47,991 bases of DNA from an uncultured Aeromonadales bacterium (GCA_902782145.1 CACZLZ010000019.1:1-47991); one strand, 5' to 3'; positions 31,797 through 44,138 are shown, numbered from the stretch's first letter. Notes: a model not told the origin generated them from the sequence alone. Numbers and translations are program-made.

Positions 31797-33611
31797 TCAC
31801 CGATGATCTTCCTCATCCAGCATGACAAGGCAGTTTTTCCCCCGGAAGGCAATGCCGTAACGCCGGAGATCATCACAGTCCTGCTGCGCCAGGAGCTGGG
31901 CGTAGTTCCGCTCCCGGATCTGAGCCAGTGCCTTCCGGCAGATCTGCTCCTGTGCCTCCTTTGAACTGCTGTCCGTCTTTTTGAACTCTATGATCACCCC
32001 TGAGCCATTGAGGGGATCAGCAATGATGAGATCCGCAAAACCGTCTCCGGACTCGGGATTTGACTGGATCTGGTAGGAGATGAGACTGAGCACACCCAGC
32101 ATAAAGCCATGGTAAAAACCCTCGCTGGCAGTGTCACGGAAACTCACAAAGGCCAGGAGCATTTTCCGGATGATCCCCTGGGCAGCAGCAGGATCTCCGG
32201 CAAAAAGAGCGTCATAAAGCCGCCGGGCCTGAGCCTTCCACTCCGGATTGCCAGCACTGTAGAACTGCTCCGCCTTCAGCCGGAAGCATTCCCTGACTTC
32301 AACATTGGGGATCCTGAGCAGTTTCTCCCCAGGGTTTAGTTTCCCGGGATCATTGTCCCCACGGATCGGAGAACCGTCGGTGCCGTCAGCAGAAGCCACC
32401 TCAGTAAGATACCCGGTGTGGTACATCAGGGTGGCAAAATCATCAAACCCGGCATCTCTCCTGAGATCCGGATAGGAGTCGAACTCCCTGAGATGCACTC
32501 TGACACTCCTGCCGTCCGCCAACTCTTGAATCTTGTTCAGGAAATTAGCATCGGAAGCCTGCTGCATCAAAAGGGCCAAAATGTCATTGCCGCTGGTGCT
32601 GCCCCAGTAGGAGGATGGCCGTCTTCCGGGGTTGTTCATGGCATCACAGCAGTAACTCAGGATGCTCCAGGGACACATAAGGCGGCACCCGGAGATCTGG
32701 TAGCCATCATACCATTCGGTCACCTGGGAATAGTGATCCGCAAGGCCGGCCACATCAAGCAGTCTGCGCACATCATCAGCAGTGAAGCCAATGAAGGGCG
32801 CAAAACGCGGCGAGTCGGCACCGAAAACCGCGAAGTTGTTAAAGCCCGTGAAAATGCTCTGACCGGTAAAGGGCAGACACCCGGTGACAATGCCATTGAA
32901 AAGATATGGATTGGTTTTAAGAATCTCCCCCAAAAGCTGGCCTATGAATGAATGCATCTCCGGATAAAATCCTCTAGTCTTAGCAGACTGCAGGGGGACA
33001 TCATACTCGTCGATAAGAACCACAGCAGGCTTGCCATAGGCATCCCTTAGCATTTTGCAAAGGGTACGCAGTATAATGGCGATTTCTGTGATCTTATCTG
33101 ATGCCCGCAGATCGTTGCGGATAATCAAATCATTCCTGAAATTGACCATTGAGTCCATAAATGTAAGATCATCAGAACTGACACCGCTCTTTGTAGAAAG
33201 AAAACTGAATTCACTCCACAGCAGGAGCAGATCATTAAAAATGCCCCTTACAGCAAACTCAAAATTCGGGGCGTCAGCGCACTTCAAGGAAAAGGAAAGC
33301 ACCGGATACCTGCCCATGAAGGCCTCGCAGAAATCCCGGTCATCAGCAACGGCAAGATCCTTAAACATTTGATGATGCCTTGCCAGATCCTTGGGATCAC
33401 GGTAATTGATCTGCAGAAAATTCTGGATCATGCTCAGGGTCAGGGTTTTGCCAAATCTCCGGGGGCGGAGAAAAAAACTGACCTGAGACATGGCCGGTCC
33501 GTCAAAAAGCTCTTTCAGAAATAAAGTCTTGTCAACGTAAACACAGCCTGTATCTCTAAGAAGGCTGAAGTTTTCAACCCCGGTGGATATTCGCAGTTGC
33601 TGGCTAATCAT
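31797..33611 (-). CDS. AAA-ATPase-like / PD-(D/E)XK nuclease-domain protein, second copy
   Basis: 604 residues of the same family as 15466-17130 but diverged and GC-richer. P-loop RPRRFGKT at residues 49-56, Walker B VVLIDEYDVPL, then GIVTGCLPFTGQSIFTG and EWYDGYQISGCRLMCPWS. The C-terminal nuclease fold has FADLIIADP...GVIIEFKK, with the Asp and Glu-x-Lys in place. EYDVPLQ and the wording around it mark the other common subtype of this family, so the two genes are not a recent duplication. Biological role unknown. The 5' part is AT-richer than the 3' part. It stands alone, opposite the tandem CARF gene across an 885-bp gap. Confidence 0.9.
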   Translation of the reverse strand: MISQQLRISTGVENFSLLRDTGCVYVDKTLFLKELFDGPAMSQVSFFLRPRRFGKTLTLSMIQNFLQINYRDPKDLARHHQMFKDLAVADDRDFCEAFMGRYPVLSFSLKCADAPNFEFAVRGIFNDLLLLWSEFSFLSTKSGVSSDDLTFMDSMVNFRNDLIIRNDLRASDKITEIAIILRTLCKMLRDAYGKPAVVLIDEYDVPLQSAKTRGFYPEMHSFIGQLLGEILKTNPYLFNGIVTGCLPFTGQSIFTGFNNFAVFGADSPRFAPFIGFTADDVRRLLDVAGLADHYSQVTEWYDGYQISGCRLMCPWSILSYCCDAMNNPGRRPSSYWGSTSGNDILALLMQQASDANFLNKIQELADGRSVRVHLREFDSYPDLRRDAGFDDFATLMYHTGYLTEVASADGTDGSPIRGDNDPGKLNPGEKLLRIPNVEVRECFRLKAEQFYSAGNPEWKAQARRLYDALFAGDPAAAQGIIRKMLLAFVSFRDTASEGFYHGFMLGVLSLISYQIQSNPESGDGFADLIIADPLNGSGVIIEFKKTDSSSKEAQEQICRKALAQIRERNYAQLLAQQDCDDLRRYGIAFRGKNCLVMLDEEDHR

Positions 33612-34496
33612 GAAAAATCACCATTAACGACAATAAGGCAACATTACAAACCGAAAACAGTCATCAATTATCAGGTGTATCAGTAGAAACTCAACTCAAT
33701 TCGCTTGATAATAAAATGGCTCTTCATAAATTGTAAGATAGGAACCACACTTCTTCCACCCCCAAAACCCTAATGGGAGGGGGCCCGGCGTCTACCTGCC
33801 TTCCCCCCCTGTCCCAACTAGATTTTGCAAAGACCCAAAATCTATGTACACTCATGACAGGAAACAATTTGAAAAAGAGTGATGTTTATCAGAGAGGTAG
33901 TGTGACAAACACTGCGCCTTCATATAATTCCTATTTGGAATTGAAGAAAAAGTTTTCCACGCTGATCCCAGCAAAGGAAACTAGCACCAGCAAACTCAGA
34001 ATATCATACATGGTCATAAATTCCTAATAACCTAAATTCCTATTGGATCATCACCTATTGCTATATCAGTCCTCTCTTGAAAGGCCCCGGTACAATTATG
34101 CGATCTTTGTCATTTTCACACATCACAAAAATTGTGACCAGCGGCACATCATCAATAATATGCTAAATGATAGAATTCGTTTTCTCAGTCATGTACATAG
34201 TAGCAGTGAGTTCTGAGGAATAAGGTTTTAGATATTTTGCCGGGCAATAACCCCGATTAATTCGTTAATTTAGGCAACCATGAAACACATTCCTCCATAA
34301 GCCCTGCGGTACGGCAGCTCTCCCTGCAACGAATGACTGAACCCGAACAGCAGTTAGCCGTTAGACCGCGATCTTCAGATCTGAATTCACATAAGCCTGC
34401 GCGACACGCCGCCAGCAGAAACTGGAGAACCCTGTTCCGGCTTTATTTCAGCAACTCCCCGGCAGCCAGGCTGGGACCAAGACACCTGGAGGAACT
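33612..34496. other. AT-rich divergent intergenic region
   Basis: 885 bases between the second AAA/PD-(D/E)XK gene and the tandem CARF gene. It is much more AT-rich than the surroundings, with one island of G and C runs near 33760-33830 (CCCCC...GGGGG). No repeat-spacer array, cas gene or convincing open frame is present; the 84-codon frame at 33773 looks accidental. Promoters for both genes should lie here, but I cannot pick them. The composition hints at an insertion boundary. Confidence 0.5.
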
Positions 34497-37400
34497 ATGA
34501 CCAATGTGGTGATCTCTTTTCTGGGAGCAGGAAAGTACAATCCCAACTGCTACAGTTTCGGCGGCTGCCGGGTGGATGCCCGTTATGCCTGCACGGCCTA
34601 TTTGGCCTACATCCGCAGCAGTCTCCATACCCAGATTGACGCCCTGATAATCTGTGGAACCCAGTCCAGCACCTGGAACCTGCTGCCGGAGTATTTCACC
34701 GAAAAGGCCGAGGACATGTTCGGATCTGCAGCGGCTTCCCAGATCGCTGCCTCCCTGAAGTCCCCGGAGGTAAGCAATGCGGGTCTTGCCATCAAGGAAT
34801 TCCAGGACCAGCAGCGCCTGGGAGAGGAAAAGAAGGAAAACAGCGATCATGCCACCTTCACGGCGCTCCTGAGTGATCTCAGCAATTCTCTGAACACTGC
34901 CCTGGAGCCTGCCTCCATGAAGGTGATCCTGCTGGAGCACAGCGAGCTCATGGCCGACTACAGCCAGCAGGTGGAACTCCTGGAAAAGATCCGCAGACTG
35001 CCCTTTATCAACGGAGACACCGCCGTCTATCTGGATATCACCAACGGCATGAGGATCATGCCCTTTGCCGTCTTCGCCAATTTCCAGTGTCTCTGCCAGC
35101 TGAACAGCATCAACATCCATCAGATCTGCTACATGCCAGAGCTGATGCCCAAAACCGAGCCCCTGCCCCGGCTTAATGCCATTGAGCAAACCAAGGCCCG
35201 GCTCCGGAGCCTCAAAGCAACATCTCCGGCCTCCTTCAAGGAGAAGATCAGCAGGATCCAGCAGATCCTCAAAACCGAAAGACCCAGTGCCGCCGCCAAC
35301 CGGCCTCCGGTGGAGGTGTGCTTCCTGGACGGTGCCATTGATGTTCTTGAAACGGCTTCCATGATAAGCCAATTCAAAACCACCTGCGATCCGGCCTGCT
35401 TCTGCGGCGCGGTCACCACTTCTGACAGCAGTTACACCGCATTTCTCACCGGCAGGCTCCGGGAAATCAGCTACCTGCTGAACATCGGCAGGTATGTCCG
35501 TGCCGCCGCCCTCATCAGAAAGCACGGAGAGGATATCCTTGCCGGGATCAGCGATCCCCAGGCCGGAAAACTCCTCAAGGACTTCTTTGCCTGGGCATAC
35601 CGGGTCAATAAAAAAGACGGCTCTCAGACCGCATCTGCCCTGAAGGAGCTGTGCTGGCACTATCTCACCGCCAAAAATTATGTCCAAGCCGTCAACTCAT
35701 GTTATACAGCCATGCTGAATTACGAGTTCGACGACACGTTGCCTAAACTACCGAACAATGCCACCATTGGCGAAAAGCATAAACGCTCGGACCAAATTAA
35801 GAACATTATCAAGAAAAACTACACATTTGAAAAAAAGAAGAATAAATATCCATTTACAAACCTATCAAAACTCCGTGGAATGCTGATCCATAAAAATGAT
35901 CTTTCAGATGAAAATGATCGTGAAAAATTGGGGAATACAGAATTCCTGATGAAGAAAGTAATTCATAACTTTGGTCCAAACAATAACTCAGTCAACGTTA
36001 AAAAACTTCCAATTTATATAAGAGAGAGTCTCCTAGATCTTGGAGTGTGTTCTCCCCATGAGAATGCTCCCGGTACCCCGGCAGCTGACTCTCAGAAAAC
36101 ACCCCGGGAAAACATTCTCATCTCCTTTTTCGGATCCGGAGACTACAGCCGCTGTGACTACACCTACAGTTCACCCAGCGGTGCCGGCAAACTGGACTTT
36201 GAACTGCCAGGCTCCCGGGTGATGGGCATATCCCTGGCCAAGAAGTTCAGCACTTTCCAACCAAAAAGCAGATTCACGAAACTGCTGATCTGCGGCACCC
36301 GCACCAGCAACTGGCGTCTTCTGCTCCAGTCACTGCAGCAGGAGTACGGCAGCCGCCTGTCTGAAAGCGCCCGGGAAGAACTGGAAGTTCTGATCAGGAA
36401 TGTCACGGACAACCAGGACACAGACACGGCAGACGCCTCCGTTTCAGCGGATCTGGTCGCCTGGCTCAACACCTTTCTTTCCCAGAACCAGAAGGATCTT
36501 GGTCTGACCATCCAGGCCGTCATGACTGGTGACCGGATCGCCGGCAGTTCCTTTGAGAAGGAGATCTTTGACCAGATCACGGAGAATGTGCCCAGCGGCA
36601 GCCGCCTGTCCTTTGACATAACCCACTGCTACCGGATCATACCCATCGTCGTGCTCTGCGCCGTTGAGTACCTGACGGTGGCGAAGAATGTCAGACTTGA
36701 ACATCTGTTTTACGGGGAGATCCCTCTGGAGCGGGACTTCAACTTCCTGAACGGCCTGAAAAAGTCCCAGATGCCCGATGACAACCTGTTTGCCGAAAAG
36801 TTGTCCCAGATTGAGGATATCCTGAAGGAGGATCAGAATGAGCTGAATGTGTCCGGCTCCGTGTATGAGATGGAGAACATCACCCGGCAGTTTGACTACT
36901 CCTTTGCGCTGGGCCAGTACCGAGCCACGGATAATCCGGCCTTCCTGGACCGGATGATCGCCTTTGAGTACACAGGCAGCGGAACTGAAGATGATGAACC
37001 GGAGATCTATGAGGACTTCCGGACCGGGGTGTTCCTGAACAACTTCTTCATTGTCAGGGAAAGCAGCGGCTACCTTATGAATGTTGCCGACAGCCTTATG
37101 CAGAGAAAAATGAAGGATCCGGTGCACCAGTCCCTCAGAAAGGATCTCATTGACTGCCTGATGTTCAGGGTGCCATCAGAGCAAAGCCCTGATGGTTCTT
37201 TTGACTGGAGAAGCCAAACAGCCTTTCTTTGCGACCTGGTCCAAAGATCCTTGGATCAAGAGAACTACATGGAAGCACTCTGCCTCTGCTATGAGGCTAT
37301 GCTATGCCTGCCATCATGCATTTCAAGGGAACTCATAAAACTGGGCAGGGATGGGTTTGAATTCCTGGATCATGGCACACGGGTAAGATTCACAAACCGA

Positions 37401-37748
37401 CTGCCGAAAGATCTGCTACGATGCCTCAGATCTAAAGAAAGCCAAAATGAAAACCCAAAACTGGCACAACTGCTGAAAGAATCCAATCTCTTTAGCGGGA
37501 AAAAGTCCACAGATGAGAAAGATAAGCAAAAAGACGTTAATCAATGCAACTATTGCCTTGCATCAATATTTTTCGGCAAGGAATGGATAGAAGTATCAAG
37601 AAAGCGTGACACCATCTTCCACGCCGACGACTCCAGGGATCCGGACAGCCGGGAGGCCATTGTCTCCTGCCTCACCAGAGCCCTGGATGCGGCAGACAAA
37701 CTGCTGGCCCAGAGCGGCTGGCAGCAGGACACCGGATCCGCCGGCTGA
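34497..37748 (+). CDS. Tandem CARF-HEPN protein (fused Csx1/TM1812-like pair)
   Basis: 1083 residues from the ATG at 34497 behind GGAGG. It holds two repeats of the same layout. Repeat 1: ISFLGAGKY (6-14), LIICGTQSSTW (50-60), YLDITNGMRIMP (178-189) and RGMLIH (460-465). Repeat 2: ISFFGSGDY (542-550), LLICGTRTSNW (596-606), SFDITHCYRIIP (705-716) and RDTIFH (1037-1042). The first three motifs are those of TM1812/Csx1-type CARF domains (DxTHG family), sensors of cyclic oligoadenylate. The Rx4H motifs are HEPN ribonuclease signatures. DxTHG is altered in both (DITNG, DITHC). Related proteins work as homodimers, so this fusion may be a built-in dimer. No CRISPR or cas gene is in view. The first HEPN part is AT-rich. 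Confidence 0.85.
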   Translation: MTNVVISFLGAGKYNPNCYSFGGCRVDARYACTAYLAYIRSSLHTQIDALIICGTQSSTWNLLPEYFTEKAEDMFGSAAASQIAASLKSPEVSNAGLAIKEFQDQQRLGEEKKENSDHATFTALLSDLSNSLNTALEPASMKVILLEHSELMADYSQQVELLEKIRRLPFINGDTAVYLDITNGMRIMPFAVFANFQCLCQLNSINIHQICYMPELMPKTEPLPRLNAIEQTKARLRSLKATSPASFKEKISRIQQILKTERPSAAANRPPVEVCFLDGAIDVLETASMISQFKTTCDPACFCGAVTTSDSSYTAFLTGRLREISYLLNIGRYVRAAALIRKHGEDILAGISDPQAGKLLKDFFAWAYRVNKKDGSQTASALKELCWHYLTAKNYVQAVNSCYTAMLNYEFDDTLPKLPNNATIGEKHKRSDQIKNIIKKNYTFEKKKNKYPFTNLSKLRGMLIHKNDLSDENDREKLGNTEFLMKKVIHNFGPNNNSVNVKKLPIYIRESLLDLGVCSPHENAPGTPAADSQKTPRENILISFFGSGDYSRCDYTYSSPSGAGKLDFELPGSRVMGISLAKKFSTFQPKSRFTKLLICGTRTSNWRLLLQSLQQEYGSRLSESAREELEVLIRNVTDNQDTDTADASVSADLVAWLNTFLSQNQKDLGLTIQAVMTGDRIAGSSFEKEIFDQITENVPSGSRLSFDITHCYRIIPIVVLCAVEYLTVAKNVRLEHLFYGEIPLERDFNFLNGLKKSQMPDDNLFAEKLSQIEDILKEDQNELNVSGSVYEMENITRQFDYSFALGQYRATDNPAFLDRMIAFEYTGSGTEDDEPEIYEDFRTGVFLNNFFIVRESSGYLMNVADSLMQRKMKDPVHQSLRKDLIDCLMFRVPSEQSPDGSFDWRSQTAFLCDLVQRSLDQENYMEALCLCYEAMLCLPSCISRELIKLGRDGFEFLDHGTRVRFTNRLPKDLLRCLRSKESQNENPKLAQLLKESNLFSGKKSTDEKDKQKDVNQCNYCLASIFFGKEWIEVSRKRDTIFHADDSRDPDSREAIVSCLTRALDAADKLLAQSGWQQDTGSAG

Positions 37749-37800
37749 CGGGACTGCCTGATCGGAGGCCGGACGGTCTGACCGCTCTCTCCGGCTGTCA

Positions 37801-37820
37801 TGCCGGCACTGCCGCCGGCA
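37801..37820 (+). terminator. Hairpin after the tandem CARF gene
   Basis: TGCCGGC and GCCGGCA (7 bp) close a 6-base loop, 52 bp after the stop. No T-run follows, so it may only pause or protect the transcript. Confidence 0.35.
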
Positions 37821-37843
37821 GCAAGCTTCGCCCCCAGATCAAT

Positions 37844-37880
37844 AAACCCGACCCGGGGTTTCCCCCGGAGCCGGGCTCTT
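37844..37880 (-). terminator. Terminator of glnS, possibly two-way
   Basis: On the minus strand a long GC-rich stem (CCGGGG/CCCCGGG core, outer GCCC/GGGT pairs across a small internal loop) with a GAAA-type loop is followed by TTT. It sits between the convergent CARF gene and glnS and lies about 105 bp past the glnS stop. Confidence 0.6.
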
Positions 37881-37984
37881 CATTTGATGATCCGCGGAAG
37901 TGCGGATCTCACGGCAGTTAAGGACCGCCATGCTCCTTCCGGCCAGTTCCATGAAAGCAGGATGCCGGAAGGCAGGCTCACACC

Positions 37985-39688
<1,704 letters not shown>

Positions 39689-39771
39689 AATGATAACCTT
39701 TGCTGAATTCAAAGCCCGGGGATCTGCAGAAGCAGGGGAAAAGGCAGATCCGGACACCAAAACACCGGGAA

Positions 39772-39777
39772 ATTATA
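39772..39777 (-). promoter_or_regulatory. Extended -10 of glnS
   Basis: TGCTATAAT on the minus strand is a perfect -10 with the extended TGn, which explains the poor -35. It lies 84 bp ahead of the glnS start. Confidence 0.65.
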
Positions 39778-39896
39778 GCACTTGTGGCCGCTCCTTGTGC
39801 TGACAATCAGCCGCCGCCCCATGCCCCGCAGATCTGATCCGGGCGGGGCCGGTGGCGAAGCCGGGACTTGGATCCAGATCAATGCGCCTCAGGTCC

Positions 39897-40051
39897 GGCC
39901 CTTCACCGGATCAGGCAGCCTCGGCCCGGTCCTTCACCGGATCGGGCACCCCAGGCCCGGCCCTTCACTGGATCGGGCACCCCAGGCCCTGCCCTTCACC
40001 GGATCGGGAACCCCAGGCCCGGCCCTTCACCGGATCGGGCACCCCAGGCCC
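39897..40051. repeat. 31-bp minisatellite, five units
   Basis: Five back-to-back 31-bp units (starting at 39897, 39928, 39959, 39990 and 40021) share GGCCCTTCACCGGATCGGGC followed by ACCCCAGGCCC. A partial sixth unit follows. Units differ by only a few bases; the first is the most diverged. The array lies between the glnS promoter and the nagA promoter. Because 31 is not a multiple of 3, all frames stay open across it and produce spurious Pro/Gly/Arg frames. There are no unique spacers, so it is not CRISPR. Confidence 0.95.
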
Positions 40052-40059
40052 GGCCCTGC

Positions 40060-40089
40060 TTGACCGGAGGGAACCCGTCCCCTTATCAT
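40060..40089 (+). promoter_or_regulatory. Probable nagA promoter
   Basis: TTGACC (-35) and TATCAT (-10), each five of six matches, are spaced 18 bases apart, directly after the minisatellite and 110 bp ahead of the nagA start. Changes in repeat number would move sequences upstream of this promoter. Confidence 0.55.
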
Positions 40090-40198
40090 GGCCCGGGACA
40101 AAGGAAGGGCAAGGGTAAGCCGGCGTGCCTCCGGGAACCGCCATCTCCGGGACGGCACACCCGATGTACAGGACACACAGCACAACAGGAGACAGGAC

Positions 40199-41392
40199 AT
40201 GGCCATACTGCTGACAGGGGGGAGGATCTTTCTCGGGGACCGGATCATAAACAATACCGGGCTCATGCAGGATGACAACGGGATCCTGCATCTGGCTCCC
40301 GTGAGGATCCCGATAATAGATCACGGCAGGGAGATTGTGCCCCATACCATGCTTTCTGCCGAAATGCTCATCGTGCCATCCTTCACTGATCTCCAGGTGA
40401 ACGGCTGCGGCGGGGTGATGTTCAACAGCGCCCCGGAGGTGGACACCCTCCAGATCATGTATGAAACCTGCCTCCGCTCGGGAACCACCACTTTCCTGCC
40501 CACCCTGGTGACCAGTTCCCGGGAAACCATGATCTCCGCCCTGGAGGCTGTGCGGCAGTTCCACCGCCGCCATGGCCGGCGTCACCTGCCCGGTGCCCAC
40601 TTGGAAGGACCCTTCATCAGCCCGGCCAAGTCCGGGATCCACGATCAGAAACATATCCGGCATCTGGATGAGGCCACCTTGGAATTGCTCCTGGAATACG
40701 CCCCGGAAATCGCCATGCTGACCCTTTCCCCGGAGATGGCCACACCGGAGCAGATGGCCGCCCTTCAGGAGGCGGGGATCATCCTCTCCCTAGGTCACAG
40801 CGCCTGCCCCTATGACACCGCCCTGCCCTTGCTCAGCCGTTATTTCCGGTGCGCCACCCATCTCTACAACGCCATGACTCTGATCCCCAATGGACGGGAT
40901 CCGGGAATGCTGTGCGCCGCCTCCGCCGCCGGCCTTTATGCGGGGATCATTGCCGACGGCTTCCATGTGCACCCGGATCTGGTGCGCCTGGCCTTCAGGA
41001 TCTTCGGCAGCCGCCTGTGCCTGGTGACCGATGCCCTGGCCTCAGCGGGCGCACCAGCAGATCTGGGACCCTTTGAATTCTGCGGCAAGACTGTGTATCC
41101 CCGGCCGGAGGGATACTGCTCCGATGAGAACGGCACCCTGGCGGGATCCTCCCTGACCATGGATCAGGGAGTCAGGATCCTGGCATCAAAATGCGGCCTC
41201 ACCCTGGAGGAGGCCCTGAACGCCGCCTCTGCCGTTCCTGCCGAGATCCTGGGACTCACCGGCCAGGGCCGGATCACCGATGACGTTCAGTGCGATCTCA
41301 CCCTGCTGGATGCGGATCTCAATGCCGCCGGCGTCATCTCCGATGGGGAGGCCCTGTGGTACACGGAGAGCCCGGAGTCCGCAGAACACTGA
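40199..41392 (+). CDS. nagA: N-acetylglucosamine-6-phosphate deacetylase
   Basis: 397 residues of the NagA amidohydrolase, which removes acetate from GlcNAc-6-phosphate in amino-sugar use and cell-wall recycling. Metal and active-site signatures are intact: HLEGPFIS (metal Glu), LGHSACPYD and ATHLYNAM (metal His residues) and LVTDALAS (catalytic Asp). DENGTLAGSSLTM is a further family mark. The ATG at 40199 has AGGAG upstream; the open frame reaches 40088, but that part is promoter-side sequence. No nagB, nagE or nagC is adjacent, so here nagA stands apart from the usual cluster. Confidence 0.96.
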   Translation: MAILLTGGRIFLGDRIINNTGLMQDDNGILHLAPVRIPIIDHGREIVPHTMLSAEMLIVPSFTDLQVNGCGGVMFNSAPEVDTLQIMYETCLRSGTTTFLPTLVTSSRETMISALEAVRQFHRRHGRRHLPGAHLEGPFISPAKSGIHDQKHIRHLDEATLELLLEYAPEIAMLTLSPEMATPEQMAALQEAGIILSLGHSACPYDTALPLLSRYFRCATHLYNAMTLIPNGRDPGMLCAASAAGLYAGIIADGFHVHPDLVRLAFRIFGSRLCLVTDALASAGAPADLGPFEFCGKTVYPRPEGYCSDENGTLAGSSLTMDQGVRILASKCGLTLEEALNAASAVPAEILGLTGQGRITDDVQCDLTLLDADLNAAGVISDGEALWYTESPESAEH

Positions 41393-41782
41393 GCACACCG
41401 GAGAGATCCAGGCGCTCCCCCGGGGATCCTCCCGGGCACTCCCGCCCGCCAGTTCCGGCTCCTCATCCCAGGCACCCGGCGCCGGAAACTGACCATCAGT
41501 ACGGACACGGCAGCACTCCAATGAGTTGGGCAATCCCCGCAGTTCTGCCACAACAGGATCCTGCCCAAAACCCGGATCCTGTGCCCGAGGCCCCCACACA
41601 GGCCGCGGCTCCATAACCTGGGATCTGCCAGAGGCGGCCGGTTCCATGACCGGAGCACCTGCCAGGGCAGCCTGCCATAACCGGAGATCCTGCCTTGGCA
41701 GCAGGTTCCTTAACCGGAGCACTTACCCGGGCAGCCTGCCTTGGCCGGAGAATTTCATCCCTGCAACAGAAGGAAAACTACC
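41393..41782. other. Intergenic region with an imperfect 27-bp direct repeat
   Basis: 390 bases between nagA and the phosphodiesterase gene. A 27-bp sequence at 41650-41676 (CCGGAGCACCTGCCAGGGCA...) returns at 41714-41740 with 24 of 27 matches, and a partial copy lies between. No convincing gene is seen; the open frames follow the repeat. Confidence 0.6.
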
Positions 41783-42343
41783 ATGGAATATGCGGTGATC
41801 TCTGATATCCACGGCTGCGCCGGAGCACTGGAAAAGGCTCTGGAGATGGCCGACAGCGCAGGCTGCGGGACCTTGCTGCTCCTGGGAGATCTGCTGTACC
41901 ACGGTCCCCGTAACAAGCTCCGGGACGGCTATGATCCTGCCCGGACCGCCGATCTGCTGAACAGCCGGAAGGATCAGATCATCGCCGTGAGGGGCAACTG
42001 CGACGCTGAAGTTGATCAGATGATGCTGGACTTCCCGGTAACCTCTCCCTCCAACATTTTCCTGTGCATGGGCCGCCGGGTGTTCATGACCCACGGCCAT
42101 CTCTACCGCCCTGAAGATGCCCCCCTGGGAAAGGGCGGGATCTTCATGTCCGGCCACACCCACCAGGCCTGCCTGGAGAAGTACGGAGATCGGATCCTGT
42201 TCAATCCGGGCTCAGTGTCCATGCCCAAGGGCGGCCTGGAGCCCAGCATGGGGATCCTCTCCGAGGAGCGGCGCTCCCTTGCCCTGGTGCCTCTAAACGC
42301 CATCAGGGTGGATTTCAGTTCCTGCACCGCCATCTCCCTCTGA
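41783..42343 (+). CDS. yfcE: YfcE-type metallophosphodiesterase
   Basis: 186 residues (E. coli YfcE has 184). Calcineurin-like metal motifs appear in order: SDIHG at residues 7-11, LLLGDLLYHGPRN, GNCDAEVD, MTHGHLY and SGHTH, ending with NPGSVSMPKGG. These coordinate two metals; YfcE hydrolyses model phosphodiesters and its natural substrate is not known. I chose the ATG at 41783, with AAGGA eight bases upstream; a 14-codon extension is unlikely. It follows nagA on the same strand at a distance, so it may have its own promoter. Confidence 0.93.
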   Translation: MEYAVISDIHGCAGALEKALEMADSAGCGTLLLLGDLLYHGPRNKLRDGYDPARTADLLNSRKDQIIAVRGNCDAEVDQMMLDFPVTSPSNIFLCMGRRVFMTHGHLYRPEDAPLGKGGIFMSGHTHQACLEKYGDRILFNPGSVSMPKGGLEPSMGILSEERRSLALVPLNAIRVDFSSCTAISL

Positions 42344-42419
42344 GACCGCACTTTAATCTACCCCCGTCTCCCGCCAAACCCGGTCAGTCGGCCTGTCCCG
42401 GCCCCGCCGGAGGTCTGTT

Positions 42420-42447
42420 TTGACACTGTGGGCAGGTGTGATAAGAT
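42420..42447 (+). promoter_or_regulatory. fumC promoter
   Basis: A perfect TTGACA (42420-42425) is followed after 16 bases by TAAGAT (42442-42447), which is preceded by TGA, an extended -10. The leader to the fumC start is about 200 bases long, with no riboswitch-like structure that I could recognise. Confidence 0.65.
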
Positions 42448-42654
42448 AGCCGCGTCGCGCCGGGGCGGTCTTAGATCTGCCAGATCCCGGAAGAGGATCG
42501 GCAGGCACAACGCCCCCGGAGGATAAGCGCAAAGAACAATGGCAGGGAGTTTTTTCCCGCCCCAGCGCATCCCCCGCCCCGGATCACCGGGAGGTCAGAT
42601 CCCCGGGATCTGCCCGCAGGCGCAGAAGTCAAATTGTTTCTTGGCGAGGATCAA

Positions 42655-44019
<1,365 letters not shown>

Positions 44020-44048
44020 TCCCTCATCGATCCGCTACCGATCTGTCA

Positions 44049-44076
44049 CTGCCCGGCAATGCACCCGGGCAGTTTT
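44049..44076 (+). terminator. fumC terminator 1
   Basis: CTGCCCGG and CCGGGCAG pair (8 bp, 8-base loop) and are followed by TTTT, 30 bp after the fumC stop. Confidence 0.85.
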
Positions 44077-44138
44077 AAACAGATAAAAGGCGGATCCTGA
44101 CAAGACATCCATCCGGTCTCCAGACCGGATCTGTAGCA

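Noticed and set aside
33773-34027. 84-codon frame in the AT-rich gap before the CARF gene
   Set aside because: No ribosome site, no likeness to known proteins, and it starts in a G/C-run island.
34443-35687. 414-codon minus-strand frame opposite the CARF gene
   Set aside because: It covers only the GC-rich part and has no motifs, while the plus strand shows CARF motifs.
39897-40051. Regular 31-bp repeats resembling a CRISPR array
   Set aside because: The units are back to back with no unique spacers and no cas genes nearby; it is a minisatellite.
39782-40275. Overlapping Pro/Gly/Arg-rich open frames across the minisatellite
   Set aside because: A 31-bp repeat keeps all frames open; there is no ribosome site or family likeness.
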